Positions 24,163 through 33,324 of a stretch of 64,000 nucleotides of DNA are shown here, piece after piece. The stretch covers positions 2,170,001 through 2,234,000 of the forward strand of contig NZ_JAANAT010000001.1 in the NCBI RefSeq assembly GCF_011089895.1, in the 5' to 3' direction. Position 1 is the stretch's first letter. Each line of letters starts with the position of its first letter. This DNA comes from Mucilaginibacter inviolabilis (GTDB lineage: Bacteria > Bacteroidota > Bacteroidia > Sphingobacteriales > Sphingobacteriaceae). The position numbers and the translations under genes were made by a program. Below the pieces are notes generated by a model that was not told the DNA's origin, searched no databases, and saw only the letters and a list, made by a program, of their open reading frames with translations.

Positions 24163-25449
24163 TTATCTTTTTTTCGCGTCAACATACTCTCTTTCGGTGT
24201 CGCCGGTATAGATCTGGCGCGGGCGGCCGATAGGTTCTTTGTTTTCTTTCATTTCTTTCCACTGTGCTATCCATCCCGGTAAACGGCCCAGTGCAAATAG
24301 TACGGTGAACATTTCTGTTGGGAAACCTAATGCACGGTAAATAATACCTGAGTAAAAATCAACGTTTGGGTATAATTTACGCTCCACAAAGTATGGATCT
24401 TTCAAGGCTACTTCTTCCAATTTTTTAGCTATTTCCAGTACCTCGTCATTGATACCCAGTTTTTCTAATATATCATCACAGGCTTTTTTAATGATCTTGG
24501 CGCGTGGGTCGAAATTCTTGTACACACGGTGACCAAATCCCATTAAACGGAACGGATCATTTTTATCTTTTGCTTTTGCTATCCATTTGTCGGTATCGCC
24601 ACCATCATTCTTGATCTTCTCCAGCATTTCGATAACCGCCTGGTTAGCACCACCATGCAGGGGGCCCCACAGTGCAGATATACCTGCTGAAATTGAGGCG
24701 TACAGGTTAGCATCAGACGAACCAACTATACGCACAGTTGATGTTGAGCAGTTTTGCTCATGATCGGCATGCAGGATCAGTAACTTGTTCATTACATCAA
24801 CCACTACCCTATCTACCTTATAATCTTCTGTACGCTCGGCAAAGGTCATGTACAGGAAGTTGGTTACATAATCAAATTTATTTTGAGGATATACAACCGG
24901 GTGACCCAATGATTTTTTGTAGATCCAGGAAACTACCGTGCTCATTTTAGCCAGTAGTTTTATGATTTCCAGGTTAACCTCTTCGGTAGTAAGACCTTGT
25001 TTTAATGATTCCGGATTAAACGCAGCCAGCGCACCTATCAGCGATGATAACTGGCCCATTGGATGTGATTTTGACGGAAAACCATCAAAAAACTTCTTCA
25101 TATCCTCATGAACCAAAGTATGGCGACTTATCTGGTATTGAAAATCGGTAAGCTGTTGCTCAGTTGGTAATTCGCCGTAAATAAGCAAATATGCCACTTC
25201 GATGAAACTAGCATTCTCTGCCAACTGCTCGATTGGGTAACCGCGATATTTTAATATGCCTTTTTCACCATCTAAAAAAGTGATGGCACTTTTGGTAGCA
25301 CCTGTATTTTTATAGCCGATATCCAGCGTTACATAACCGCTCAAGTCCCGGAGTTTTGAAATATCAATAGCTTTTTCACCTTCTGTACCCTCAATCACCG
25401 GGAGGTCAAATGTATTATCACCAATTTTTAGTTGTGCTGTATCCGACAT
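24163..25449 (-). CDS. gltA: Citrate synthase
   Basis: This 428-residue type II (hexameric-type) citrate synthase condenses oxaloacetate with acetyl-CoA in the TCA cycle. Visible are the N-terminal beta domain, KGILKYRGYPIEQLAE, the active-site histidine in HADHEQNCSTS, GPLHGGANQAVIEM (second catalytic His), GFGHRVYKNFDPRA, and the C-terminal YTGDTEREY. The open frame extends to a TTG at 25470, but a perfect -7 box overlaps that position. MSDTAQLKIGD from ATG 25449 is therefore the start. The gene is monocistronic with its own terminator. Confidence 0.95.
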   Translation of the reverse strand: MSDTAQLKIGDNTFDLPVIEGTEGEKAIDISKLRDLSGYVTLDIGYKNTGATKSAITFLDGEKGILKYRGYPIEQLAENASFIEVAYLLIYGELPTEQQLTDFQYQISRHTLVHEDMKKFFDGFPSKSHPMGQLSSLIGALAAFNPESLKQGLTTEEVNLEIIKLLAKMSTVVSWIYKKSLGHPVVYPQNKFDYVTNFLYMTFAERTEDYKVDRVVVDVMNKLLILHADHEQNCSTSTVRIVGSSDANLYASISAGISALWGPLHGGANQAVIEMLEKIKNDGGDTDKWIAKAKDKNDPFRLMGFGHRVYKNFDPRAKIIKKACDDILEKLGINDEVLEIAKKLEEVALKDPYFVERKLYPNVDFYSGIIYRALGFPTEMFTVLFALGRLPGWIAQWKEMKENKEPIGRPRQIYTGDTEREYVDAKKR

Positions 25450-25467
25450 AGAAAATAATTGTTGTAA

Positions 25468-25475
25468 CAAATGTA
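25468..25475 (-). promoter_or_regulatory. -7 box of the gltA promoter
   Basis: TACATTTG on the minus strand matches TAnnTTTG exactly and lies 18 bp before the gltA ATG. It decides the start at 25449. Confidence 0.6.
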
Positions 25476-25642
25476 ATTAAATCTGTGTATTATAACCCTC
25501 CAGATCATTTACTGTTTGTAAATTTTATGTGCAAATCTATTAATTAAACCCAGTTTTGCTAATTACAAAGCATCAATTATTCATTAAAAAAACATTAATT
25601 ACAAAGCGGGGACAAAATAAATAGACAAAAAAACCGATCGGT

Positions 25643-26176
25643 TTAATTGATCTGTTCTTTAACCTGTCCACAGGTTTTCATATGCTCGGGGAAGTATGGA
25701 TTTTCGATGGCTTTGTTTACAGACAGCCAATAGCCGCCCTTGCCACTATCAGCCATAGGGCAAAAGTCAACATATATAGGAATCGATTTGAATTTTGAAC
25801 CTTTTATCAGGGCGATGACATCTTTACTCAATATCAAAAACGCATCACGCTGCGCCTTGATATCATCGCCTGTGGCTATTTGATGAGCCAGTGTAGCGGT
25901 TTCGGTGCAGCCTTTAATGCCAGCCAGCTTATTCTCCAGCATGGCGGCGGTACTTTTAATACCTTTCCTATTCGATTTCAGAAACTGATTTTTAAGGCCG
26001 ATGTAATTATTAAATACATCAGCGGTGTTCGATGTATCGGCTACTTTAGCTACAATAGTTTTAGCGCTATCTGGTTTGGAAGTTGTTTCCTGTGCTGGTT
26101 TGGCAGTTTGATTACATGCGGCTGCGGCTATAACGAAGCCTGCTAATAAAGTACTGTTAAAAACATTGATTTTCAT
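25643..26176 (-). CDS. DUF3347-domain lipoprotein
   Basis: This 177-residue lipoprotein has its lipobox in FVIAAAACNQ. The start is ATG 26176; a longer frame to 26215 overlaps the upstream gene and would precede the signal. The DUF3347 region covers about 50-150: VFNNYIGLKNQFLKSN, then a helix pair, then the metal-binding-type C-terminal motif YVDFCPMADSGKGGYWLS. DUF3347 occurs in the periplasmic parts of CusB-like metal efflux proteins and as free lipoproteins. Cys and Met in FCPMA may bind copper (inference). It lies 7 bp after the ABC permease gene and is likely in one operon with it. Confidence 0.75.
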   Translation of the reverse strand: MKINVFNSTLLAGFVIAAAACNQTAKPAQETTSKPDSAKTIVAKVADTSNTADVFNNYIGLKNQFLKSNRKGIKSTAAMLENKLAGIKGCTETATLAHQIATGDDIKAQRDAFLILSKDVIALIKGSKFKSIPIYVDFCPMADSGKGGYWLSVNKAIENPYFPEHMKTCGQVKEQIN

Positions 26177-26183
26177 ATCGGTA

Positions 26184-27431
26184 TTAATTTGTGCGTATAG
26201 CCTCAACAGGGTCAAGCCTTGAAGCTGAATATGCTGGAATAATACCCGAAATTACACCTATTCCTAATGAAAAACCTAAGCCTTTTAAAATATTATTGAT
26301 ATCCAGCACTACCTGTACATCAAACAGAGCTTTGGCCCCAAAGGTCGAAAAATACACCAGTAAAAGCCCTACTAAACCTCCTAATAAGCAAAGTACAATG
26401 GATTCGATCAAAAATTGAAGCAGTATGAAGTAGTTTTTAGCACCCAGTGATTTCTGAATACCTATAATATTGGTACGTTCTTTTACCGATACAAACATAA
26501 TGTTGGCAATGCCAAAACCGCCTACCAGCATCGAGAATAAACCAATAATAAATCCTCCTTTATTAACGATACTGAAAAGATCGTCCAAAGCATTAGTCAA
26601 CATGGTGGTGCGGTTCAGTGAAAAATTATCTTCTTGTCCTGGCCTCAAACTCATGATCGAGCGCATCAATCCACGTAGTTCACTTTCCACATCATCAACC
26701 GGGATACCTTTTTTGCCTCTTACAATAATTTGCGGCTGATATTTTTCGGCTTGTATATCAATCAGATTATGTGCAAAATTAAGCGGTAGCAAAACTTCTT
26801 TATCTGTAGATATACCCAGCATGTCTTTCCCTTGTTTAGAGAATACACCTACAACCGTAACATAACGATTCATTACTTTGATTTGCTTACCTACAGCATC
26901 ACCTGCCGGGAACAGGTTTTCGGCTATATCAAACCCTATATTAACCACAGGCGCACCTGTTTTTGATTCCATTTCGGTAAAGTACCTTCCACTGGCAAAA
27001 TCAAAATTCCAGGTTTTATCATGGTCTTTCGAGGCAGCATCTATCTGTGCACCTTCAACCGTATTACTCTTATATTTAATAGTACGGTTATCTATAGATA
27101 TTTCATATGATAATGCTTCGGCGGTTTGGCTCCGGCGCTGTAATTCTTCAAAATTGCGCAATTTAGGTACCGGGCGCTGTAAATATTTCCACCACGGAAA
27201 GTCGCTACCACCAACCCAGGGCCATTTTTGGATATAAACACTGTTATTACCCAGCTTGTCGACACTTTTTTGTAGGTTATTGCGCAAAGTATCTACAGCC
27301 GAGAAAACCGCGATAATAGTAAATATGCCTATAGTTACCCCTAACAAGGAAAGCATGGTGCGCAATTTATTTTGTCTTAGCGCATCATAAGCGAACAAAA
27401 AGCTTTCTCTGAAAAGTTTTAAAAATAGCAT
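26184..27431 (-). CDS. MacB-type ABC transporter permease
   Basis: This 415-residue permease has the MacB/FtsX layout: TM1 at about 20-45, a periplasmic MacB-core domain (about 50-270), and three C-terminal TMs in the FtsX domain (NIMFVSVKERTNIIGIQKSLGAKN is the coupling helix region, then helices to about 405). It ends SASRLDPVEAIRTN, the usual end of such permeases. It lacks a fused or adjacent ATPase. The MacB/LolD-like ATPase at 36356 is a possible partner but is not linked. Probably extracts lipoproteins or exports small molecules. Confidence 0.85.
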   Translation of the reverse strand: MLFLKLFRESFLFAYDALRQNKLRTMLSLLGVTIGIFTIIAVFSAVDTLRNNLQKSVDKLGNNSVYIQKWPWVGGSDFPWWKYLQRPVPKLRNFEELQRRSQTAEALSYEISIDNRTIKYKSNTVEGAQIDAASKDHDKTWNFDFASGRYFTEMESKTGAPVVNIGFDIAENLFPAGDAVGKQIKVMNRYVTVVGVFSKQGKDMLGISTDKEVLLPLNFAHNLIDIQAEKYQPQIIVRGKKGIPVDDVESELRGLMRSIMSLRPGQEDNFSLNRTTMLTNALDDLFSIVNKGGFIIGLFSMLVGGFGIANIMFVSVKERTNIIGIQKSLGAKNYFILLQFLIESIVLCLLGGLVGLLLVYFSTFGAKALFDVQVVLDINNILKGLGFSLGIGVISGIIPAYSASRLDPVEAIRTN

Positions 27432-27645
27432 ACAACTTATTTTGATCTCGATGGTTAATCATTCTACCACACACACTTATAAACTGTGGCGGCAAAATAT
27501 TTTTATAAAAATATACCGGTATGGAATATTTCGTTTTTTAGACGATATTACAGCTGTTAAGTTACATTCTTTTTATATATAAACTGAATTATAAGTCAAC
27601 CATGTTGTTCATAAAAAAATCGGTGAGATTAACAAAAAAAATTAA

Positions 27646-27653
27646 TACATTTG
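27646..27653 (+). promoter_or_regulatory. -7 box of the queA promoter
   Basis: TACATTTG matches TAnnTTTG and is followed by CGCC, 26 bp before the queA ATG. Confidence 0.6.
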
Positions 27654-27679
27654 CGCCCTGAAAATTCATAAATACAAGC

Positions 27680-28729
27680 ATGAAATTATCTCAATTCAAA
27701 TTCAATTTACCAGAATCATTAGTAGCACACAATCCATCTGCCACCCGCGACGAAGCCCGTTTAATGGTTTTACACAAAGATTCAGGAAAAATTGAGCATA
27801 AAATATTTAAAGATGTACTGGATTATTTTGAAGACCAGGATGTAATGATTCTGAATAACACCAAAGTATTTCCTGCACGTTTGTATGGTAATAAAGAAAA
27901 AACAGGTGCTACAATTGAAGTATTTTTATTACGCGAACTCAATAAAGAGCTGCGTTTATGGGATGTATTGGTTGATCCGGCCCGTAAAATACGCGTAGGT
28001 AACAAATTATACTTTGGCGATGACGATTTGCTGATTGCCGAAGTTGTAGACAACACCACTTCACGTGGCCGTACCATCCGTTTCTTATTTGACGGTACCG
28101 ACGAGGAATTCCGCAGAAATGTGGAGATCCTGGGCGAAACACCGCTGCCAAAATATATCAAACGTAAAGCTACCGCTGAAGATAAAGAGCGTTACCAAAC
28201 CATTTTTGCTAAGCATGAAGGCGCTGTTGCCGCCCCTACTGCCGGTCTGCACTTTAGCCGTGAACTAATGAAACGCCTGGAATTAAAAGGTGTTGATTTT
28301 GCCGAGGTTACTTTGCACGTTGGTTTAGGAACTTTCCGCCCGGTTGAGGTGGAAGATCTGACCAAACATAAAATGGATTCTGAACAATTTATCATCGAGC
28401 AAAAACAGGCCGATATCGTAAATCGTGGTATTGAGCGTAAAAAACGCATCTGCGCGGTAGGTACTACTTCTATGCGTGCTATTGAATCGGCAGTATCTGC
28501 AGGAAAAACGTTGAAAGCCGCTAACGACTGGACAAGCAAATTCATTTTCCCGCCATATGATTTTAGCATCGCCAACAGCATGATCACTAACTTCCACACA
28601 CCAGAGTCGACCTTGTTAATGATGGTATCGGCATTTGGAGGTTACGAGCATGTGATGAATGCTTATGAAGTTGCTGTTAAAGAAAAATATCGTTTTTACA
28701 GCTATGGCGATGCCATGCTGATCATCTAA
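27680..28729 (+). CDS. queA: S-adenosylmethionine:tRNA ribosyltransferase-isomerase
   Basis: This 349-residue enzyme transfers and isomerises the ribosyl group of SAM onto 7-aminomethyl-7-deazaguanine in tRNA, giving epoxyqueuosine. Family marks are [26 protein letters not shown]-type [29 protein letters not shown] and [10 protein letters not shown]. Length matches the family. A TAnnTTTG box precedes it and a terminator follows, so it appears monocistronic. Confidence 0.95.
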   Translation: MKLSQFKFNLPESLVAHNPSATRDEARLMVLHKDSGKIEHKIFKDVLDYFEDQDVMILNNTKVFPARLYGNKEKTGATIEVFLLRELNKELRLWDVLVDPARKIRVGNKLYFGDDDLLIAEVVDNTTSRGRTIRFLFDGTDEEFRRNVEILGETPLPKYIKRKATAEDKERYQTIFAKHEGAVAAPTAGLHFSRELMKRLELKGVDFAEVTLHVGLGTFRPVEVEDLTKHKMDSEQFIIEQKQADIVNRGIERKKRICAVGTTSMRAIESAVSAGKTLKAANDWTSKFIFPPYDFSIANSMITNFHTPESTLLMMVSAFGGYEHVMNAYEVAVKEKYRFYSYGDAMLII

Positions 28730-28752
28730 GTTTAAACTTAAGTAATAAAATT

Positions 28753-28788
28753 TGAGATATGAGAGTTTTCTTGTATCTCATTTTTTTT
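28753..28788 (+). terminator. Terminator of queA
   Basis: TGAGATA (28753-28759) pairs with TATCTCA (28774-28780), followed by eight Ts. The ATG at 28759 that would extend ispD lies inside this stem. Confidence 0.65.
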
Positions 28789-28809
28789 GCTTTAGATTTG
28801 GAATATTTT

Positions 28810-29538
28810 ATGGACGATCAAAATCTTACACCTCATATTTCACATCTCCTATCGCCAAAGTATTACGCTATAATAGTAGCCGGCGGAACAGGCACCAGAA
28901 TGCAATCAGCTGTTCCAAAGCAATTTTTGTTGCTTAATGACCTGCCCGTTTTAATGCATACGATACTGGCCTTTACGCAATCAGCTATTAAACCCGATAT
29001 CATTTTAGTTTTACCGGAAACTTATCATGAGTATTGGAGGGAGCTTTGCCATACCCATCAATTTGATATTCCGCATGCTCTGGTTAATGGCGGCGAAACC
29101 CGTTTTCATTCTGTAAAAAACGGACTTGATCAACTATTAGCAGATGATAACACATTGGTAGCCGTTCACGACGCTGTACGCCCGCTTACCAGTACTCTTG
29201 TTATCGAAACCTCATACCACTATGCCCGGGAACATGGCAACGCTGTAACAGCCGTTAAAAGCCGTGATTCGGTAAGGCAGCTAATCAATGGCCGGTCAGT
29301 AAGTTTATTAAGAGATCAAATCTACCTGATACAAACTCCCCAAACCTTTAAAGCCAATTTATTAAAGAAGGCCTACGAACAACCCTACAATGAACATTTT
29401 ACCGATGATGCAAGTGTGGTTGAACAAGACGGTGTTGAAATACATCTTACCGAAGGCAATCATCAAAACATTAAAATAACTTTTCCAGAAGACATAGCCA
29501 TAGCCGAATTGCTTTTAAGCAAAAAACCAATGGCTTAA
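28810..29538 (+). CDS. ispD: 2-C-methyl-D-erythritol 4-phosphate cytidylyltransferase
   Basis: This 242-residue enzyme activates MEP with CTP in the non-mevalonate isoprenoid pathway. The nucleotide-binding signature is AIIVAGGTGTRMQSAVPKQF. Further motifs are VNGGETRFHSVKNGL, VAVHDAVRPL and the catalytic-lysine region AVTAVKSRDSVR. The open frame reaches 28759, but that ATG lies within the queA terminator. MDDQNL at 28810 is the first sensible start, and a start nearer the SPKYYAIIVAG motif is possible. The stop codon lies inside a perfect 30-nt palindrome. Confidence 0.92.
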   Translation: MDDQNLTPHISHLLSPKYYAIIVAGGTGTRMQSAVPKQFLLLNDLPVLMHTILAFTQSAIKPDIILVLPETYHEYWRELCHTHQFDIPHALVNGGETRFHSVKNGLDQLLADDNTLVAVHDAVRPLTSTLVIETSYHYAREHGNAVTAVKSRDSVRQLINGRSVSLLRDQIYLIQTPQTFKANLLKKAYEQPYNEHFTDDASVVEQDGVEIHLTEGNHQNIKITFPEDIAIAELLLSKKPMA

Positions 29539-29551
29539 GCCATTGGTTTTT
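29522..29551. terminator. Terminator overlapping the end of ispD
   Basis: A perfect 30-nt palindrome of AAAACCAATGGC with a TTAA centre and flanking A/T runs includes the last ispD codons and stop. It can serve ispD (plus) and the small gene 29579-29725 (minus). Confidence 0.75.
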
Positions 29552-29578
29552 AATTTTGATTGCATGAGCAGGCGATTG

Positions 29579-29725
29579 CTATGCCCTGCGGATAATTCCT
29601 AAAAGTACAGCGATAATAGCTATAACCAATAAAATGTGGATCAGTCCTGTGGCGTGACCAAAGAAAAACCCAAATATCCATCCTATTACCAGGATAACGG
29701 CGATGATATACAATAAACCTCTCAT
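29579..29725 (-). CDS. Lmo0937-family small hydrophobic protein (48 aa)
   Basis: This 48-residue protein, MRGLLYIIAVILVIGW then FFFGHATGLIHILL and a second helix ending GIIRRA, has two membrane helices joined by GHATGL. The pattern matches the lmo0937/DUF5670-type small membrane proteins common in Bacteroidota. Function is unknown; family members often rise under stress (recollection). ATG 29725 to TAG at 29579 is supported by frame and composition. It shares the palindromic terminator with convergent ispD. Confidence 0.75.
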   Translation of the reverse strand: MRGLLYIIAVILVIGWIFGFFFGHATGLIHILLVIAIIAVLLGIIRRA

Positions 29726-29797
29726 TTTTGATATGTTTTAAGTGATAAATATGAAAGGCTTATTACTAAAATCATTCCAAAAAGTAGTGTTTATAAA

Positions 29798-29822
29798 AAA
29801 AGCCCTCCATAAGAGGGCTTTT
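29798..29822 (-). terminator. Terminator of the DUF2795 gene
   Basis: AAAAGCCCTC pairs with GAGGGCTTTT around CATAA, directly after the stop of the 29830-30051 gene. Confidence 0.75.
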
Positions 29823-29829
29823 CATGTTG

Positions 29830-30051
29830 CTAATATTCGTCTTCGTTAAAAAAGAAATCGTCTTTTGTTGGGTAATCCGGCCATATCTCCTCGATATTTT
29901 CATACGGTTCACCATCGTCTTCCAGCGCCTGCAGGTTTTCAATAACCTCAACAGGAGCTCCTGAACGGATAGCATAATCAATTAATTCATCCTTTGTTGC
30001 GGGCCAGGGCGCATCTTCAAGGTGAGATGCCAGTTCAAGTGTCCAATACAT
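29830..30051 (-). CDS. DUF2795 small acidic protein
   Basis: This 73-residue protein starts MYWTLELASHLEDAPWPATK and continues DELIDYAIRSGAPVEVIENLQAL, the DUF2795 pattern: a helical domain with conserved WP and a C-terminal acidic tail (DDFFFNEDEY). It is cytoplasmic and its function is unknown. It is highly conserved across Bacteroidota. It has a perfect TAnnTTTG promoter box and its own terminator, so it is a monocistronic and probably well-expressed gene. Confidence 0.82.
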   Translation of the reverse strand: MYWTLELASHLEDAPWPATKDELIDYAIRSGAPVEVIENLQALEDDGEPYENIEEIWPDYPTKDDFFFNEDEY

Positions 30052-30093
30052 GTTTCTCTATTTATATTTATTTTCAGTAAATTAACTTTTTCG

Positions 30094-30101
30094 CAAAAGT
30101 A
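30094..30101 (-). promoter_or_regulatory. -7 box of the DUF2795 promoter
   Basis: TACTTTTG on the minus strand followed by CG matches TAnnTTTG, 43 bp before the ATG. Confidence 0.55.
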
Positions 30102-30143
30102 TAATATTTTCAATTGGAAAATCAAGATTTTTTTTCACATTTT

Positions 30144-30692
30144 TCACATGCGGGGTATCCATTGATTTTCAGGTATTTTAAGCTCATTCGCAATTTTACG
30201 TGCTAACGTGAATAAGTAATCACTCAGTCTGTTCAGATAAATGTTCACTTTTTCATCAACCGGACTTTCTTCGGCCAAATGAACGGTTATCCTTTCGGCC
30301 CGGCGGCAAATACATCTTGCAATATGGCAAAACGAAATGGTATTATTTCCGCCCGGCAAAATAAAATGACGCAATTCAGGCAATTTCTCGTTCATGGCAT
30401 CCATTTCCTGTTCCAGCAGCTCCACATCGGTCATATGCAGATCTGGAATTACCATTTTTGATCTTTCCGGATCGGCAGCCAATGAGGAGCCTATAGTAAA
30501 CAACCTGTCCTGTATCTGCTTCAATATGTCCTTATCGTGGTCAGTAATATCCTGATCACGGATGAGGCCGATATAGGAATTTAATTCATCTACCGTCCCA
30601 TAACTCTCAATCCTTATATGATGCTTGGCTACCCGGGTTCCTCCTATTAATGATGTAAACCCTTTATCACCCGTTTTAGTATATATCTTCAT
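30144..30692 (-). CDS. Corrinoid adenosyltransferase, PduO type
   Basis: This 182-residue enzyme adenosylates cob(I)alamin to coenzyme B12. The N-terminal ATP-binding signature is MKIYTKTGDKGFTSLIGGTRV (TKTGDxGxTxLxGG). A five-helix bundle follows, with SYGTVDELNSYIGL and the C-terminal CRRAERITVHL and NRLSDYLFTLAR (substrate Arg, Asn and Asp). The product would serve B12-dependent enzymes such as methylmalonyl-CoA mutase or ribonucleotide reductase; none is in the window. Confidence 0.92.
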   Translation of the reverse strand: MKIYTKTGDKGFTSLIGGTRVAKHHIRIESYGTVDELNSYIGLIRDQDITDHDKDILKQIQDRLFTIGSSLAADPERSKMVIPDLHMTDVELLEQEMDAMNEKLPELRHFILPGGNNTISFCHIARCICRRAERITVHLAEESPVDEKVNIYLNRLSDYLFTLARKIANELKIPENQWIPRM

Positions 30693-30828
30693 ATTTTATC
30701 CGGCAGCATTTATCCTTTAAGTTCAATATACGTGTATATATTTTGTATTGATACCATTGTAGTATAATTTTTGCTAATAAAGTGTAAATTTTTAAATGTT
30801 AGGCTTAAACTTGCATAAAATGAGAATC

Positions 30829-30911
30829 AAGAAGTAAGAGTCAGGAATCAAGACTAAGAAAAAAATAATTTCGTTACTAAATGTGCTCTTGATTCCTGGC
30901 TCTTATCTCTT
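30829..30911. repeat. Word-repeat inverted repeat W4
   Basis: Arms 30829-30853 and 30887-30911 pair over 25 bp with three mismatches. The words AGAGTCA and GAATCAAGA recur in the arms. The right arm continues with CTTGACTCTTCTT up to the start of the GH19 gene. Confidence 0.65.
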
Positions 30912-30933
30912 GACTCTTCTTAAAACAAAAATT

Positions 30934-31941
30934 ATGAGATCGATCGCATTATCATCTAAACTCGTTATTATACCTTTCACCGCATTAGTAATATCGGCTT
31001 TTAGCTGCGGCAACAGCAATGGCTCCAAAGCTCCGGCTGCAACAGCCACCTCGCAAAAAACGGCATCTATATCAACGCTTATCAGCGAGAAACAATTTAA
31101 TGAGCTTTTTCCGCAGCGCGATAAATTTTACAGCTATGCCGCTTTTATAAAAGCAGCCGATGAACTTGGTCAAATAAAAATACAAGTTACCCGAAGGGCA
31201 ACATCTGTTTATCAATATATCCGTACTGATAAAAAAACAGGTAAGGTCAGTACAGTAAGGCAAGACGGTGACTGGAACGAAGACTGGGCCAAAAAGAAAC
31301 CAGATAGTACCTTTACCGTAGATTATGGGAACTTTTGCGCTCAATTTAGTGCCGAAGCTAATAAAAAAGAGCTGGCAGCCTTTTTTGCGCACATAGCCCA
31401 TGAAACCCGTCACGGTGTAAATGCCACTTATACCGATGGACTTATGCTGATACATGAAAGCAATACCTCTTTAAGTTATATAGCCGAGAGCGATGAATAT
31501 CCGCCTGTCGCGGGTAAAAAATATTACGGTCGCGGCCCCATGCAATTAAGCTATAATGGCAATTATGGGCTGGCCTCTACCTGTATATTTGGTGATGCTA
31601 AAATTTTACTGAACAACCCTGACCTGGTGGAGAACGATCCAGTAGTAGCTTTTAAGGCGGCTATTTATTTCTGGATGACCCCCGAAACGCATAAACCATC
31701 AGCACATGATGTAATGACCGGCAAATGGCAACCTAATGCTGTTGATAAAGCAAAAGGCCGTACACCTGGTTTTGGCATGACCATCAATATTGTGAATGGC
31801 GAAGTAGAGTGTAATAAAGGCGAAAACATGTACAGCATGAATGATCGTATTGGCTTTTACCAGTTCTTTTTAAAGAAACTAGGTATAACCGATGCTAACT
31901 GTGCCTGCTCATGCGGTAAAATGGAACCTTATAAGTATTAA
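30934..31941 (+). CDS. GH19 chitinase-like lipoprotein
   Basis: This 335-residue lipoprotein has its signal ending at cysteine in ALVISAFSCGNSNG. The ATG at 30934 is used because earlier residues precede the signal. The GH19 domain (about 60-320) shows the catalytic FFAHIAHETRHG (general acid Glu), then YYGRGPMQLSYNGNYG and DLVENDPVVAFKAAIYFWMTP. GH19 enzymes cut chitin or act as endolysin-like peptidoglycan hydrolases. Lipid anchoring suggests action at the envelope. The C-terminus is Cys-rich (DANCACSCG), perhaps a disulfide cap. Confidence 0.87.
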   Translation: MRSIALSSKLVIIPFTALVISAFSCGNSNGSKAPAATATSQKTASISTLISEKQFNELFPQRDKFYSYAAFIKAADELGQIKIQVTRRATSVYQYIRTDKKTGKVSTVRQDGDWNEDWAKKKPDSTFTVDYGNFCAQFSAEANKKELAAFFAHIAHETRHGVNATYTDGLMLIHESNTSLSYIAESDEYPPVAGKKYYGRGPMQLSYNGNYGLASTCIFGDAKILLNNPDLVENDPVVAFKAAIYFWMTPETHKPSAHDVMTGKWQPNAVDKAKGRTPGFGMTINIVNGEVECNKGENMYSMNDRIGFYQFFLKKLGITDANCACSCGKMEPYKY

Positions 31942-31954
31942 ATTATCAGAGGAG

Positions 31955-31999
31955 ATTTACAACATTCACTTTTTTAACGTAAAGGTGAATGTTGTAAAT
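31955..31999. terminator. Bidirectional terminator overlapping the kinase 3' end
   Basis: A 15-bp perfect stem, ATTTACAACATTCAC (31955-31969) with its complement (31985-31999), lies between the convergent GH19 and histidine kinase genes. It includes the last codons and stop of the kinase. Confidence 0.75.
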
Positions 32000-33168
32000 T
32001 TATTAAGTACCGAATTTACTGATATAGTACCCTCCAAAGCTTCTACCAGGTTTTTTACGGTACACAATCCCACGCCTGTCCCATTCCTATCAAAGCGATC
32101 CTTATTACCCAATGTGTACATAGATTCAAATATCTTTTCGAAATGTTCCGGGGCTATCCCAATACCATTATCAGTAATACTGAAAATGTAGTAATGATCA
32201 TTTTCATCATAATCAATTTTAACATTACCTAAGGGCTTATTATTGTACCGGATAGCGTTGTTTAACAGGTTAATGATGATCTGCTCAAAGGCTACCACGG
32301 AAGTACGGATCTTAACCGGTATCAAAGGGATACTAATAGTAAAACATGCGGGCGCGTTTATGAGCTTGATCAACCCGTCCAGCAAAGGTAAAATCTCCAC
32401 TTCTTCCTTATTTTGCGATAGCATTTTATTCGATTTTGAATAAGCAAGCATATTTTCAAGCAGTGCAAGCAGCTTATAGGAAGAGGTGTTTATAATATCC
32501 AGGAATTTATTGCCCTTTTCATCAAGCGAATCTTTAAAACGATCTTTCAGTATTTTGCTGGTTAGCAAAATACTGGTAAGCGGGTTACGGATATCGTGAG
32601 CAGCCATAACGGCAAACCGTTCCAGGTATTCATTTGATCGCTTCAACTCTAAACTAAGTTCATTTAATTCACGATTCTTTTTACGTAATTCTAATTGCGC
32701 TACTACCTGCCCGGCAAGCGCCTTTAAAGTAGCTATCTGATTTGCCGACAGTTCCTTGGGTTTATTATCAATAACACATAAAGTACCCAACGCGTGGCCA
32801 TCCGGTGTAACCAGGGGTACACCAGTATAAAATATCACTTCCGGTTGGTTTATAACAAGTGGGTTATCGGCAAAGCGTACATCTTGCAGCGCATTATTTA
32901 CTACCATCACTTTATCGGGCTCTAAAATGGCATGGGCGCAAAAAGCGTAATCTTTGGCGGTTTCGGTTACTTCCAAACCTTTGTGCGATTTAAACCATTG
33001 ACGTTCACTATCAATAAGGCTAACCAGCGATATAGGCGTTTGGCAAATTTCTGACGCAATGAGGGTTATTTCGTCGAAGCCTTCCTCGGGTAAAGTATCC
33101 AGAATATTATAGGTATGTAGCGCGGCAAGGCGTTCGTTCTCGTTCTCAGGGATAGGTGGTTTGATCAT
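31966..33168 (-). CDS. Soluble GAF-domain sensor histidine kinase
   Basis: This 400-residue protein lacks membrane segments. A GAF domain (about 20-160) shows the class pattern RQWFKSHKGL, FCAHAI and GVPLVTPDGHALGTLCVID. A coiled linker (160-185) leads to the HisKA H-box FAVMAAHDIRNPLTS (phospho-acceptor His191). The HATPase domain has the N box in IIINLLNNAIRYN, the G1 box SITDNGIGIA and the G2 box GTGVGLCTVK. No response regulator adjoins it, so it is an orphan kinase sensing a cytoplasmic small molecule or redox state (inference). Confidence 0.88.
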   Translation of the reverse strand: MIKPPIPENENERLAALHTYNILDTLPEEGFDEITLIASEICQTPISLVSLIDSERQWFKSHKGLEVTETAKDYAFCAHAILEPDKVMVVNNALQDVRFADNPLVINQPEVIFYTGVPLVTPDGHALGTLCVIDNKPKELSANQIATLKALAGQVVAQLELRKKNRELNELSLELKRSNEYLERFAVMAAHDIRNPLTSILLTSKILKDRFKDSLDEKGNKFLDIINTSSYKLLALLENMLAYSKSNKMLSQNKEEVEILPLLDGLIKLINAPACFTISIPLIPVKIRTSVVAFEQIIINLLNNAIRYNNKPLGNVKIDYDENDHYYIFSITDNGIGIAPEHFEKIFESMYTLGNKDRFDRNGTGVGLCTVKNLVEALEGTISVNSVLNKFTTFTFTLKK

Positions 33169-33324
33169 TAATTTTAATTAAAACAGAGGGAGAACATGTA
33201 ATATAGTAAAATGTTTAGCAACAAACATTTTATCACATTATAACCGGTACTTAGACCAAGTACGAGTTATGGCAAATTTTAGTTTTTTAAGTTGAATGAA
33301 AACACAATATTTACATTCACAATT

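Noticed and set aside
25449..25470. A seven-residue N-terminal extension of citrate synthase from TTG 25470
   Set aside because: The start would overlap the perfect -7 box; MSDTAQLK is the better N-terminus.
28759..28809. A 17-residue N-terminal extension of IspD (MRVFLYLIFFALDLEYF)
   Set aside because: The ATG lies in the stem of the queA terminator, and IspD does not need a hydrophobic leader.
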